From assembly GCA_964487925.1 (NCBI GenBank), contig CAZASZ010000052.1, positions 1-14,474 of the forward strand: a DNA stretch of 14,474 bases, written 5' to 3'. Below the pieces are notes generated by a model that had not been told where the DNA came from, did not search any database, and saw only the letters and a list, made by a program, of their open reading frames with translations. Shown here piece by piece: positions 6,928 through 13,414 of this stretch. The DNA is from RI-283 sp964487925 (GTDB lineage: Bacteria; Pseudomonadota; Gammaproteobacteria; SZUA-140). The translations under genes were made by a program, and so were the position numbers. Numbering within the stretch: position 1 is the stretch's first letter; each line of letters begins with the position of its first letter.

Positions 6928-8037
6928 TCAGAGGTCGCGTCTGTGCCCCTGCCTAAATGTGGCCATGAAATCGACGAGATTTTCGACTGCGGGCAGCGTC
7001 ATAGCATTGTAAAGGGAGGCCCGGATACCACCGACGGAACGGTGGCCCGACAGACCGGAAAACCCTGCGGCCTGGGTCTTAGTAAGAAAGGCCGCTTCCA
7101 TGTCCGCCGTGGCGAGATTGAAAGATACGTTCATGGTCGAGCGATTACCGGCTTCCAGCACCCTGCTCTGATAAAAGCCGTCACTTTGGTCCAGATATTT
7201 ATAGAGCAAGGCCGCTTTTTCGCAGTTGATCTCGCCCATCCGGGCTAAGCCACCGATCTCGTGGCGCAGCCAACGCGTGAGCAGGAGTACGACATAGATC
7301 GCGAATACCGGAGGCGTATTGAGTGTGGAATGAGCCTCTGCCTGCTTGCGGTAATCCAGGAAGCCGGGGAGGTCTTCCGGGGCGACATTGAGCAGCTCGT
7401 CTCGAATCAGGACCACGGTCACACCGGCCGGACCGATGTTTTTTTGCGCATGGGCGTATATCAACGAAAAGCGATCAGCCTCGCAGGGTCTCGACAAGAA
7501 ATCCGAAGACATATCGCAGACCCTAGGGACATCATCCCTGCCCAGGACGCGATGGAATTGCAGTCCCTCCACTGTTTCGTTGGAGGCATAGTGGATATAG
7601 GACGCATCCGCGGAGAAGTCCAGTTCATCCTCACGTGGGAGCCGCTTGAAGCCGTCGCCTCCACCATCCCAAACAACACGAACCGGTCCCTCGCGACGGG
7701 CCTCGGGGATGGCCTTGCCGCTCCAATAGCCGGTATGCAGATATTCCGCTCCGTGCGCTTGTCCCCGCAACAGGCTCATCGGCACCATTGAGAATTGCTG
7801 GGTAGCACCCCCTTGCAGGAACAGGACGTGGTAGTTTTTGGATAGCCCCAGCAAGACCCTGATGTTGGTCTCCAATTCCCGGATGACCTCGGCGAACCAA
7901 TCGGAACGATGACTGATGCCAAGAATCGACAGTCCGACGCCAGGCACCTCCATGATCGACTCCTGAACCTGTCGCAACACGGCGTCCGGCAACACCCCCG
8001 GACCGCCGGAGAAGTTCAAGCGATTATTGGAATTCAT
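6928..8037 (-). CDS. serC: Phosphoserine aminotransferase (SerC)
   Basis: This PLP enzyme converts 3-phosphohydroxypyruvate plus glutamate to phosphoserine plus 2-oxoglutarate in serine synthesis, and usually acts on the matching vitamin B6 intermediate too. The 369 residues agree with the normal 360. Visible signatures are N-F-S-G-G-P-G at 8-14, I-S-H-R-S at 41-45 (substrate phosphate/carboxylate site), Q-G-G-A-T at 75-79 (cofactor phosphate), D-M-S-S-D near 175 (pyridine-ring Asp) and the Schiff-base lysine K199 in A-Q-K-N-I-G-P-A-G. Near the C-terminus is G-H-R-S-V-G-G-I-R-A-S, with the substrate arginines. The final residues R-R-D-L are slightly unusual but the protein looks complete. It starts 9 bases after the stop of the TPR/ATP-grasp gene, without a strong ribosome-binding site, so translational coupling is likely. 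Confidence 0.95.
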   Translation of the reverse strand: MNSNNRLNFSGGPGVLPDAVLRQVQESIMEVPGVGLSILGISHRSDWFAEVIRELETNIRVLLGLSKNYHVLFLQGGATQQFSMVPMSLLRGQAHGAEYLHTGYWSGKAIPEARREGPVRVVWDGGGDGFKRLPREDELDFSADASYIHYASNETVEGLQFHRVLGRDDVPRVCDMSSDFLSRPCEADRFSLIYAHAQKNIGPAGVTVVLIRDELLNVAPEDLPGFLDYRKQAEAHSTLNTPPVFAIYVVLLLTRWLRHEIGGLARMGEINCEKAALLYKYLDQSDGFYQSRVLEAGNRSTMNVSFNLATADMEAAFLTKTQAAGFSGLSGHRSVGGIRASLYNAMTLPAVENLVDFMATFRQGHRRDL

Positions 8038-8046
8038 GCCGAACGA

Positions 8047-9318
8047 CTAGGACACGGCCGATTCACTGATAGGCAAATCGGCCGTTTCAGCGGCCATTCG
8101 CTGGAAGATGTATTCTCGAAATGCGTCTCTAACCTTACCCATATGCGCCTGCTTATAGGGGAACATGTCCTCGGGATCCATCGCGTGTATTACCATGACA
8201 TGGTCGATCTCGAACACCAGAAGCTGGCCGTCTGGGGTCTCCGCGCAATCGATGCAGACGTAGTCCAAAGTTGTCCGTTCGTAAATGGCGTGCAGCGCCG
8301 CTCGATGACGCTTGGCGAAGGCATCAAAATCGGCCATAAAGACGGCTTCTTCGGCTCGCCTTTGCGCATCCGTATACATGTCCGCGTTTACGTAATGGAT
8401 CATCCAGTTCGCGGACACCGCCATGTGACAGGCAAAGGGGACACCGTCGATCAAGGCAATGCGAATCTTCCGAAACAGGCCGTCAGCACCGCTGTAATCG
8501 ATGAAAGCGGAAAAAAAGAACGTCGCCCCATCTACCCTGGCCAGATAATCTGAGATTGCCTCCGGCGCCTCGATCTTCTCAAGCCCGTGTCCACCGTAAG
8601 AACCGACAGGACGCAAGATGATAGGAAAATCGCAGTCATCGAACAATTCAGGGAGTTGCATCACACCAGAGGCGATTGACTGCAACTCCTCTCGGGACGC
8701 CCTCAATGTCGGAGGCATCAACAGACCTGGAATATTCTGCAGCAGCGCGCTCGCCACGCCTCTTTCCGTCGCCGGAATCTTTCCTGGGGCATTGATCACG
8801 GGTTTGGGCCAATCGGCTAACAGCTGCTCCAAGGATGCGAGCAGCGCCCGATTCACGTCGGACTCGACGATACCAACGATCAGAGCATCATGGTCGGGCA
8901 GCGGCACAGAGAACGGTGATCCGGTGCCGCGGCTGAGGTAGTAAAAGTCCAAATCGATATCGCTTCGCTCAAGCAGACAATCCAGCGGCATGTTTTCCGC
9001 TAAATCACCCGGAGCAACCAACATCAATATCCGCGCACGAGCAGGTTGCGAGGCAGCGTGATAGCGGTAGATCCGGCTGATCTCCAGGGCCTGGTTCTGA
9101 AAGGCCAAACCGAGATCACGCTGCCCGAGGCACTGCATGACCGTGGACAGATTCATCCACAGATTGGCGTCATCGGCATTGGATTCGGCGTTGCCGAGCA
9201 TTTCTTGCCCGATGGGGGTCATATCCGCGCCTTCAATACTCATGCGCAGGAAAGGAGCGAGCCCCAAGAACCGGGTTCCCACCAGCCTAGAATGTTCGTA
9301 TTCAGCGTCGATTGTCAT
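8047..9318 (-). CDS. TPR plus ATP-grasp domain protein of unknown function
   Basis: This encodes 423 residues, apparently cytoplasmic. Residues about 34-85 look like a TPR-type helical pair (D-D-A-N-L-W-M-N-L-S-T-V-M-Q, L-G-L-A-F-Q-N-Q-A-L-E). Residues about 95-200 look like a pre-ATP-grasp fold (I-L-M-L-V-A-P-G-D-L, H-D-A-L-I-V-G-I-V-E-S-D, P-V-I-N-A-P). The rest has ATP-grasp features: I-I-L-R-P-V-G-S-Y-G-G-H-G-L at 233-246 as the nucleotide loop, then R-K-I-R-I-A-L-I-D-G-V-P-F about 283-295. The presumed metal-binding end is C-I-D-C-A-E at 355-360 and V-F-E-I-D-H-V-M-V-I-H-A-M-D at 368-381. ATP-grasp enzymes form amide or ester bonds through acyl phosphates, often on small peptides. The substrate here is unknown. 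The start ATG 9318 follows AAGAAG at fair spacing. It is probably co-transcribed with serC. Confidence 0.78.
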   Translation of the reverse strand: MTIDAEYEHSRLVGTRFLGLAPFLRMSIEGADMTPIGQEMLGNAESNADDANLWMNLSTVMQCLGQRDLGLAFQNQALEISRIYRYHAASQPARARILMLVAPGDLAENMPLDCLLERSDIDLDFYYLSRGTGSPFSVPLPDHDALIVGIVESDVNRALLASLEQLLADWPKPVINAPGKIPATERGVASALLQNIPGLLMPPTLRASREELQSIASGVMQLPELFDDCDFPIILRPVGSYGGHGLEKIEAPEAISDYLARVDGATFFFSAFIDYSGADGLFRKIRIALIDGVPFACHMAVSANWMIHYVNADMYTDAQRRAEEAVFMADFDAFAKRHRAALHAIYERTTLDYVCIDCAETPDGQLLVFEIDHVMVIHAMDPEDMFPYKQAHMGKVRDAFREYIFQRMAAETADLPISESAVS

Positions 9319-9695
9319 TATCTGGTCTTCTTGAATTAGGGATGCTGGTGTCGCGTACCAAGAGTCAACTATTAGGAGCCACCGCCTAAGTCCGTGAAGG
9401 ATAGTGACCTAGCGCGCTTGCAGTATCCCTCTCCCTAATCTTCCGGGGATACTCTGATTCATTCAGGGCAAATGGCACGCTGATAAGGCGACACTATATT
9501 GAAGCTACGAATCACAGGCAATAGTCGGGCCGTCGACAAGGACTGCAACCGGCGGGGAAAACTGTGGTGCAGACGCTAAATTCAGATAATGCACGCATGA
9601 CGAATAATGGTACTCCCTGCTGCGAGGGAGGTGAAGAATAGTTCAGGTGGGAGTGGCCGCCAATCGGTGAAGAATGGCGGCCATCCGAATGTGTT
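9319..9695. other. Intergenic region between the ATP-grasp gene and the cytochrome b gene
   Basis: No gene is visible in this 377-base stretch. It should hold the promoter for the minus-strand ATP-grasp/serC genes, but I find no strong -35/-10 pair. Two inverted repeats stand out: 8-bp arms at 9422-9429 and 9446-9453 (AGTATCCC/GGGATACT, 16-nt loop) and the 9-bp hairpin at 9654-9683, listed separately. GTGAAGAAT occurs twice, at 9631 and 9668. Confidence 0.5.
9654..9683 (-). terminator. Hairpin after the cytochrome b561-like gene
   Basis: A perfect 9-bp inverted repeat (TGGCCGCCA at 9654-9662, TGGCGGCCA at 9675-9683) with a 12-nt loop begins 12 bases after the stop of the minus-strand gene. 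No T-run follows, so it may protect the mRNA 3' end rather than terminate by itself. Confidence 0.4.
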
Positions 9696-10307
9696 TCAGG
9701 CCTGTTTCTTTCCGGTGATCATGGCCTTAACGAGATTCTCGTTGTGTAGCCTTCCGGATATCGCGACGCCGGCGATATGCAGAAAGATCAGCAATAAGGT
9801 CAAATTCGTTGCCGTCTCGTGGAGCTCTTCCCAAAACTCCTCGCCCTGCCCCCTGCCCTTCCTTTCGTCCTCGTCGGCATAGGCCTGCTTAACGACGGAC
9901 AGATCGACTGTTACACCCGCCAAGGGACCCCTGGCATCTTCAGCGGCATCCAGCTTGAGCCCACTGATCGATATGGCGAACAGACCAATCAACAAGGCGA
10001 CAATCATCCAACCACCGGCTGGGTTATGCCCCAAATAATGTTTCGGCTGACCGCTCCGCAAACTCTTGATGTACCGGATAACGGCTGACGGTGAATAGAC
10101 AAAGTCGCTGAAACGCGCATATCGCGTACCGATAACCCCCCAAAACACACGAAAGATAATCAGCCCCAGTACCGCGTATCCGGCGTAGATATGCAAGGTC
10201 TCTTCACCCTCCGAGGTGATATAGGCGATTACGAAGGCGCCTACCAAAGACCAGTGAAACACCCTCACCAATATGTCCCAGACTTGAACCGTATTTTCGT
10301 TACTCAT
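9696..10307 (-). CDS. Cytochrome b561 / Ni,Fe-hydrogenase-type cytochrome b
   Basis: This 203-residue inner-membrane protein should carry two b-type haems and pass electrons between quinone and a periplasmic or membrane partner. Four membrane segments are visible, at about 15-33, 38-60, 98-118 and 165-184. The four haem-ligand histidines expected for this family are present: H18 (V-F-H-W), H39 (L-H-I-Y-A-G-Y), H163 and H177 (L-H-I-A-G-V). A charged loop at 120-162 (rich in D, E, K and R) separates the third and fourth segments. Members usually lie beside a cytochrome c or other redox partner gene; none is seen on either side here, so the partner must be elsewhere. ATG 10307 is the first residue of a natural N-terminus (W-D-I-L-V-R-V-F-H-W), and a weak GGTGTGAG precedes it. 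Confidence 0.88.
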   Translation of the reverse strand: MSNENTVQVWDILVRVFHWSLVGAFVIAYITSEGEETLHIYAGYAVLGLIIFRVFWGVIGTRYARFSDFVYSPSAVIRYIKSLRSGQPKHYLGHNPAGGWMIVALLIGLFAISISGLKLDAAEDARGPLAGVTVDLSVVKQAYADEDERKGRGQGEEFWEELHETATNLTLLLIFLHIAGVAISGRLHNENLVKAMITGKKQA

Positions 10308-10731
10308 TACTCACACCGTCGATTAAACGCTGTTGAACACCAATGCCTCGCCATTTCTATGCAACCATTGCTTCTCCCAAAGGAGATACCACGCCGCGCG
10401 AAAACGGATACATGCTACGCAACAAAGTGCCGTGGCGCAAAACTACGCCCGGTAACTAGACGATAGATGATATCTGGAATTTCCTTTAAATGGACTTATG
10501 AGGGATGGCTGTGCGCGAGAAGCTCAACATTGCGTTGACCGACAAGACGGTCCGCACGGACCACGGAAACGGCAAGCAGAATTTTGTCGGGAACGGCTAT
10601 CTGCGCCGTCCGACTACATCGACCTTCCAGTTCCGCAAAAACAAACGGAGGGCATCCATGCTCCCTCCGTTCCGGTGTTCGGCCCCATCCGCATGGGGAC
10701 GAGCTTACGATTATGATTCGATCAGCGACGG
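10308..10731. other. Intergenic region between the cytochrome b gene and the small outer-membrane protein gene
   Basis: This 424-base stretch contains the promoter side of the cytochrome b gene and, at 10631-10671, the terminator of the minus-strand outer-membrane protein gene. A plus-strand open frame at 10505-10735 (M-A-V-R-E-K-L-N-I-A-L-T-D-K-T-V-R) has no ribosome-binding site and runs through that terminator, so I do not call it a gene. No RNA gene is recognised. Confidence 0.5.
10631..10671 (-). terminator. Rho-independent terminator of the small outer-membrane protein gene
   Basis: On the minus strand, 9-bp arms AACGGAGGG and CCCTCCGTT (10663-10671 and 10644-10652) form a stem around a 10-nt loop. 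The second arm is followed at once by TGTTTTTGC. It starts 60 bases after the stop at 10732, in the right orientation for that gene. Confidence 0.75.
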
Positions 10732-11298
10732 CTAGAAATCGTAACCAACCTTGATATCAAACCGTCCGTTGTTCAGGTTATCCTTAAGGCCGTTACCGAA
10801 GTCTTCTTCGGTCGTGAACTGATAGCGGTATTCCGCGCCGATGAACACCGGACCCATGCCGCGATAGTGTGCAGACACCCCGAGGTTAAACCCAAAGAAG
10901 TCCGGGTCTTTGGCCGCAGTATCGGCCGTAACATAGGCTAGACCGGGACCGCCGCCCAGTTCCAGGCCGGGGCTAACCTCAACGACATAATGAGGATTGA
11001 TCTCGAAGTTCTTGATTTTAACGCCCGACTCGTCGTACTGGGTATAACTGATCTGCTGGCGGATACGATTGGTCGGCGGCTGCAGCAGGGGGCAATTCAG
11101 CGACAATTCAAGACCGGCGATGTTGCCGTCCTTCATACCAGTGGTGCCGGGAGACATGCGCCCGAATAGTAAGGATACAGTGTGTTCGGACTTATATCCG
11201 GGCTCAACGCCAGCCAGAAAGGTCCAATCGTTAGCCGATGCGGCGGACGACGCGACAAGTGCGGAACCCGTGATCATTACAGCCAATAGTTTTTTCAT
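10732..11298 (-). CDS. Small outer-membrane beta-barrel protein
   Basis: This encodes 188 residues with a clear signal peptide: M-K-K-L-L-A-V-M-I-T, a small hydrophobic core, and A-S-A before N-D-W, so cleavage after A22. The mature 166 residues alternate in the style of an eight-stranded barrel, with repeated aromatic Gly-Tyr or Tyr-Arg patterns (L-E-L-G-G-G-P-G-L-A-Y, G-A-E-Y-R-Y-Q-F) and a terminal K-V-G-Y-D-F. Ending in Phe is the usual recognition signal for barrel assembly. It resembles OmpA/OmpW-size barrels but I cannot place it in a named family. An excellent ribosome-binding site, GAGGAGGA, lies 6 bases before ATG 11298. It has its own promoter and terminator, so it is a single-gene transcript, divergent from the arsenic operon. 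A link to arsenic is not shown by sequence. Confidence 0.82.
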   Translation of the reverse strand: MKKLLAVMITGSALVASSAASANDWTFLAGVEPGYKSEHTVSLLFGRMSPGTTGMKDGNIAGLELSLNCPLLQPPTNRIRQQISYTQYDESGVKIKNFEINPHYVVEVSPGLELGGGPGLAYVTADTAAKDPDFFGFNLGVSAHYRGMGPVFIGAEYRYQFTTEEDFGNGLKDNLNNGRFDIKVGYDF

Positions 11299-11375
11299 CT
11301 TTTATCCTCCTCATATTACGGGACCTTCGACCGTTCAAAGGGCCCTAAAATTGCTGACTTGCTTACCGCAGGCCC

Positions 11376-11404
11376 ACTATACATATCATTAAATATGAAT
11401 ACAA
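11376..11404 (-). promoter_or_regulatory. Sigma-70-type promoter of the outer-membrane protein gene
   Basis: On the minus strand TTGTAT (11404-11399) and TATAGT (11381-11376) are separated by exactly 17 bases. The -10 matches five of six consensus positions; the -35 keeps TTG. The start point would be near 11369, leaving a leader of about 70 bases before the ATG at 11298. Confidence 0.5.
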
Positions 11405-11414
11405 TTATTTAATG
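11387..11414. promoter_or_regulatory. Inverted repeat over the outer-membrane protein promoter (candidate operator)
   Basis: Perfect 8-bp arms CATTAAAT (11387-11394) and ATTTAATG (11407-11414) with a 12-bp spacer cover the -35 element and most of the spacer of the minus-strand promoter. The 20-bp centre-to-centre spacing of the arms is about two helical turns, as for a dimeric repressor. The AT-rich content means chance is possible. Confidence 0.35.
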
Positions 11415-11458
11415 TGTAGCTTATATAAATTAACCCACGAAAAGGGACTCGAAAACGA

Positions 11459-11494
11459 TAGACTTCCCTCTTATTTTTCGATAATATTCGAATT
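11459..11494 (+). promoter_or_regulatory. Candidate arsR promoter and autoregulatory operator, probably giving a leaderless mRNA
   Basis: TAGACT at 11459-11464 and GATAAT at 11480-11485 are a short-spaced (15-bp) -35/-10 candidate; with TAATAT at 11483-11488 the spacer is 18. Either choice puts the start point at about 11492-11495, on or next to the ATG. An imperfect palindrome TTCGA-taatat-TCGAA (11477-11492) sits over the -10, where an ArsR dimer would block transcription. No Shine-Dalgarno sequence is present before the ATG. Confidence 0.4.
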
Positions 11495-11806
11495 ATGGAA
11501 TTATCAAGTGCCACTGAACTCCTCGCCGCCCTCGGCCACGAATCCCGCCTCGCCATCTTCCGCCTCCTGGTAGAAGCAGGACCGGATGGCGTGAACGCCA
11601 GCGCCATCGGGGAACAACTCGATATCCCGGCGCCCACCCTATCCTTCCATCTTGCCCACCTCAGCCGGGTCGGGCTGATACGGGGTGAACGTGCAAGCCG
11701 CTTCATCCGCTACTCGGCCGCCTACGGCACGATGGAATCGCTACTCGATTTCCTGACCCATAACTGCTGCCAAGGCAAACCCTGCCTGCCAAGCGACCAA
11801 AGGTGA
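11495..11806 (+). CDS. arsR: ArsR-family arsenic-responsive repressor
   Basis: A 103-residue winged-helix repressor that should bind as a dimer to its own promoter and release on As(III) binding. The DNA-binding part is visible: L-G-H-E-S-R-L-A-I-F-R-L-L near 13-25 and I-P-A-P-T-L-S-F-H-L-A-H-L about 44-56 as recognition helix. It lacks the E-L-C-V-C-D metal motif of E. coli ArsR in that helix. Instead three cysteines lie at the C-terminus (C91, C92, C97 in N-C-C-Q-G-K-P-C), the arrangement described for the A. ferrooxidans ArsR (Cys95, 96, 102). The ATG at 11495 has no ribosome-binding site; see the promoter entry. It is first gene of the operon; its stop TGA (11804-11806) lies 5 bases before the arsC start. 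Confidence 0.93.
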   Translation: MELSSATELLAALGHESRLAIFRLLVEAGPDGVNASAIGEQLDIPAPTLSFHLAHLSRVGLIRGERASRFIRYSAAYGTMESLLDFLTHNCCQGKPCLPSDQR

Positions 11807-11811
11807 AAGCA

Positions 11812-12225
11812 ATGACCGCATCGAAAACCGTGCTGGTGCTATGTACCGGCAACTCCTGTCGCTCGCAAATGGCCGAGGTCATTATCAACCAAGACTTGGC
11901 GGGCCAAGTTCACGCCTTATCCGCCGGCACTCGACCGCAGCCAAAGGTCGCCGATGGCGCGATCGAGGCCTTGCGCCTCGCCGGATTGCCTACCGAGGGA
12001 TTACATCCGAAGGATATCGACACTGTACTGAGTGAGGCCATCGACCTTGTCGTGACGGTCTGTGACAACGCCAAGGAAACCTGCCCGGTATTCCCACGTC
12101 CGGTGCCGCGTATTCATATCCCCTTCCATGACCCTCACGGTGAACCGCTGGACAGCTTTATCGCTGTGCGCGACGACATCAGAGAACGCCTGGCGCCCGT
12201 TGTCCGTGAAGCACTCGGCCTGTAG
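11812..12225 (+). CDS. arsC: Arsenate reductase, thioredoxin-coupled (low-molecular-weight phosphatase type)
   Basis: This enzyme reduces As(V) to As(III), which Acr3 can expel. The 137 residues follow the S. aureus pI258 ArsC plan: a P-loop C11-T-G-N-S-C16-R17-S, with the nucleophile and arginine in the C-x5-R pattern. The second cysteine pair, C84 and C91 (T-V-C-D-N-A-K-E-T-C-P), is used to relay the disulfide to thioredoxin, and D-P near 108 is the general-acid loop (F-H-D-P). The spacing C11-C84-C91 matches S. aureus C10-C82-C89 closely, so all catalytic residues are present. ATG 11812 is preferred because AAAGG lies 8 bases upstream; a GTG at 11803 in frame would overlap arsR by four bases. 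It is followed by acr3 after 13 bases. Confidence 0.94.
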   Translation: MTASKTVLVLCTGNSCRSQMAEVIINQDLAGQVHALSAGTRPQPKVADGAIEALRLAGLPTEGLHPKDIDTVLSEAIDLVVTVCDNAKETCPVFPRPVPRIHIPFHDPHGEPLDSFIAVRDDIRERLAPVVREALGL

Positions 12226-12238
12226 GGAGGACGATCAC

Positions 12239-13306
12239 ATGTCAGTCCAATGTGAAGTAACAGCCAAGGGCGCGACCGGAGCGCCGATGAGCCTGTTCGA
12301 GCGCTACCTGACCGTCTGGGTGTTTCTATGCATCGTTGCCGGCATCGGTCTCGGGCAGTTCTTTCCGGTTCCGGTTCATGCGCTCGGCAAAATGGAGATC
12401 GCGCGGGTCAACGTTCCTGTCGGCCTGTTGATCTGGGTCATGATCATTCCGATGTTGATCAAGGTTGATTTCGGGGCCTTACATGAGGTCCGCCAGCATG
12501 TGCGCGGGATCGGCGTCACGCTGTTCGTCAACTGGCTCGTCAAACCCTTCTCAATGGCCTTCCTCGGCTGGCTGTTCGTGCGCAACTTGTTCGCGCCGAT
12601 GTTGCCGGCCGATCAGATCGACAGCTACATCGCCGGACTGATCCTGCTCGCCGCCGCTCCCTGCACGGCGATGGTCTTCGTATGGAGCCGACTCAGCAAC
12701 GGCGATCCGCTGTTCACGCTGTCTCAGGTCGCCCTGAACGACACGATCATGGTATTCGCCTTCGCGCCCATCGTCGGACTATTGCTGGGCATCTCCGCGA
12801 TCACCGTGCCATGGGATACGCTGGTGACATCCGTCGTTCTTTATATCGTCATACCCCTGACGCTCGCTCAGGTTTGGCGAAAGTTGCTCCTCACCAAGGG
12901 GCAGGCCCATTTCGATACGGTCATGGAAAAGATCGGGCCGTGGTCGATTTCCGCCTTGCTGGTGACACTGATCCTATTGTTCGCCTTTCAGGGCAAGGCT
13001 CTCATCGACCAACCCCTAGTTATCGCCTTGCTCGCCGTGCCGATCCTGATTCAGGTTTTTTTCAACTCGGCGCTGGCCTATTGGCTGAATCGCTTGGTGG
13101 GCGAGAAACACAATGTCGCTTGCCCCTCGGCGCTGATCGGTGCCTCCAACTTCTTCGAATTGGCCGTCGCCGCGGCCATCAGCCTGTTCGGCTTCGAGTC
13201 GGGGGCGACATTGGCGACAGTGGTGGGCGTTCTCATCGAGGTGCCGGTGATGTTGCTCGTCGTCAAGGTGGTTAATTCTTCGAAGGGGTGGTACGAAAGG
13301 CGGTAA
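12239..13306 (+). CDS. acr3: Arsenite efflux transporter Acr3
   Basis: This inner-membrane carrier, of the BASS/ACR3 family, uses the proton gradient to push arsenite out. The 355 residues and about ten hydrophobic segments match the family. Two hallmark residues are in place: C142 in A-A-P-C-T-A-M-V-F-V-W-S, and E307 in S-N-F-F-E-L-A-V-A-A-A-I-S-L-F-G, both reported essential in other Acr3 proteins. I start at ATG 12239, 8 bases after GGGAGG (12225-12230); the open frame extends upstream inside arsC but lacks any such site there. Last gene of the arsR-arsC-acr3 operon. The reading-frame end at 13304-13306 faces the end of the GGDEF gene. I see no strong terminator hairpin in the 108 bases between them. 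Confidence 0.96.
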   Translation: MSVQCEVTAKGATGAPMSLFERYLTVWVFLCIVAGIGLGQFFPVPVHALGKMEIARVNVPVGLLIWVMIIPMLIKVDFGALHEVRQHVRGIGVTLFVNWLVKPFSMAFLGWLFVRNLFAPMLPADQIDSYIAGLILLAAAPCTAMVFVWSRLSNGDPLFTLSQVALNDTIMVFAFAPIVGLLLGISAITVPWDTLVTSVVLYIVIPLTLAQVWRKLLLTKGQAHFDTVMEKIGPWSISALLVTLILLFAFQGKALIDQPLVIALLAVPILIQVFFNSALAYWLNRLVGEKHNVACPSALIGASNFFELAVAAAISLFGFESGATLATVVGVLIEVPVMLLVVKVVNSSKGWYERR

Positions 13307-13414
13307 CCGGCCAATTTCTGCTGTTCAAACTAGCTTTCAAAACGACTGCATATATACAGACAGCGGACATGCAGTAAATCCGCGAATAACCTGTGCGTAC
13401 TGGCTTCAATGGCA

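Noticed and set aside
7909..8553. 214-codon plus-strand open frame across the serC start and the ATP-grasp gene
   Set aside because: It is antisense to two strongly supported genes and lacks recognisable motifs.
9422..9453. 8-bp inverted repeat AGTATCCC/GGGATACT
   Set aside because: With a 16-nt loop, no T-run and a position about 100 bases before a start codon, I cannot tell it from chance.
10308..10500. Possible cytochrome c partner gene upstream of cytochrome b561
   Set aside because: I looked for a C-x-x-C-H haem motif on the minus strand in all three frames and found none.
10505..10735. Plus-strand open frame starting M-A-V-R-E-K-L-N-I-A-L-T-D-K-T-V-R, faintly like the start of a phage-type integrase
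   Set aside because: The likeness covers under 20 residues, there is no ribosome-binding site, and the frame runs through the minus-strand terminator at 10631-10671.
12062..12238. Upstream extension of the acr3 reading frame inside arsC
   Set aside because: It overlaps the well-supported end of arsC. The ATG at 12239 has an excellent ribosome-binding site and fits the family's N-terminus.
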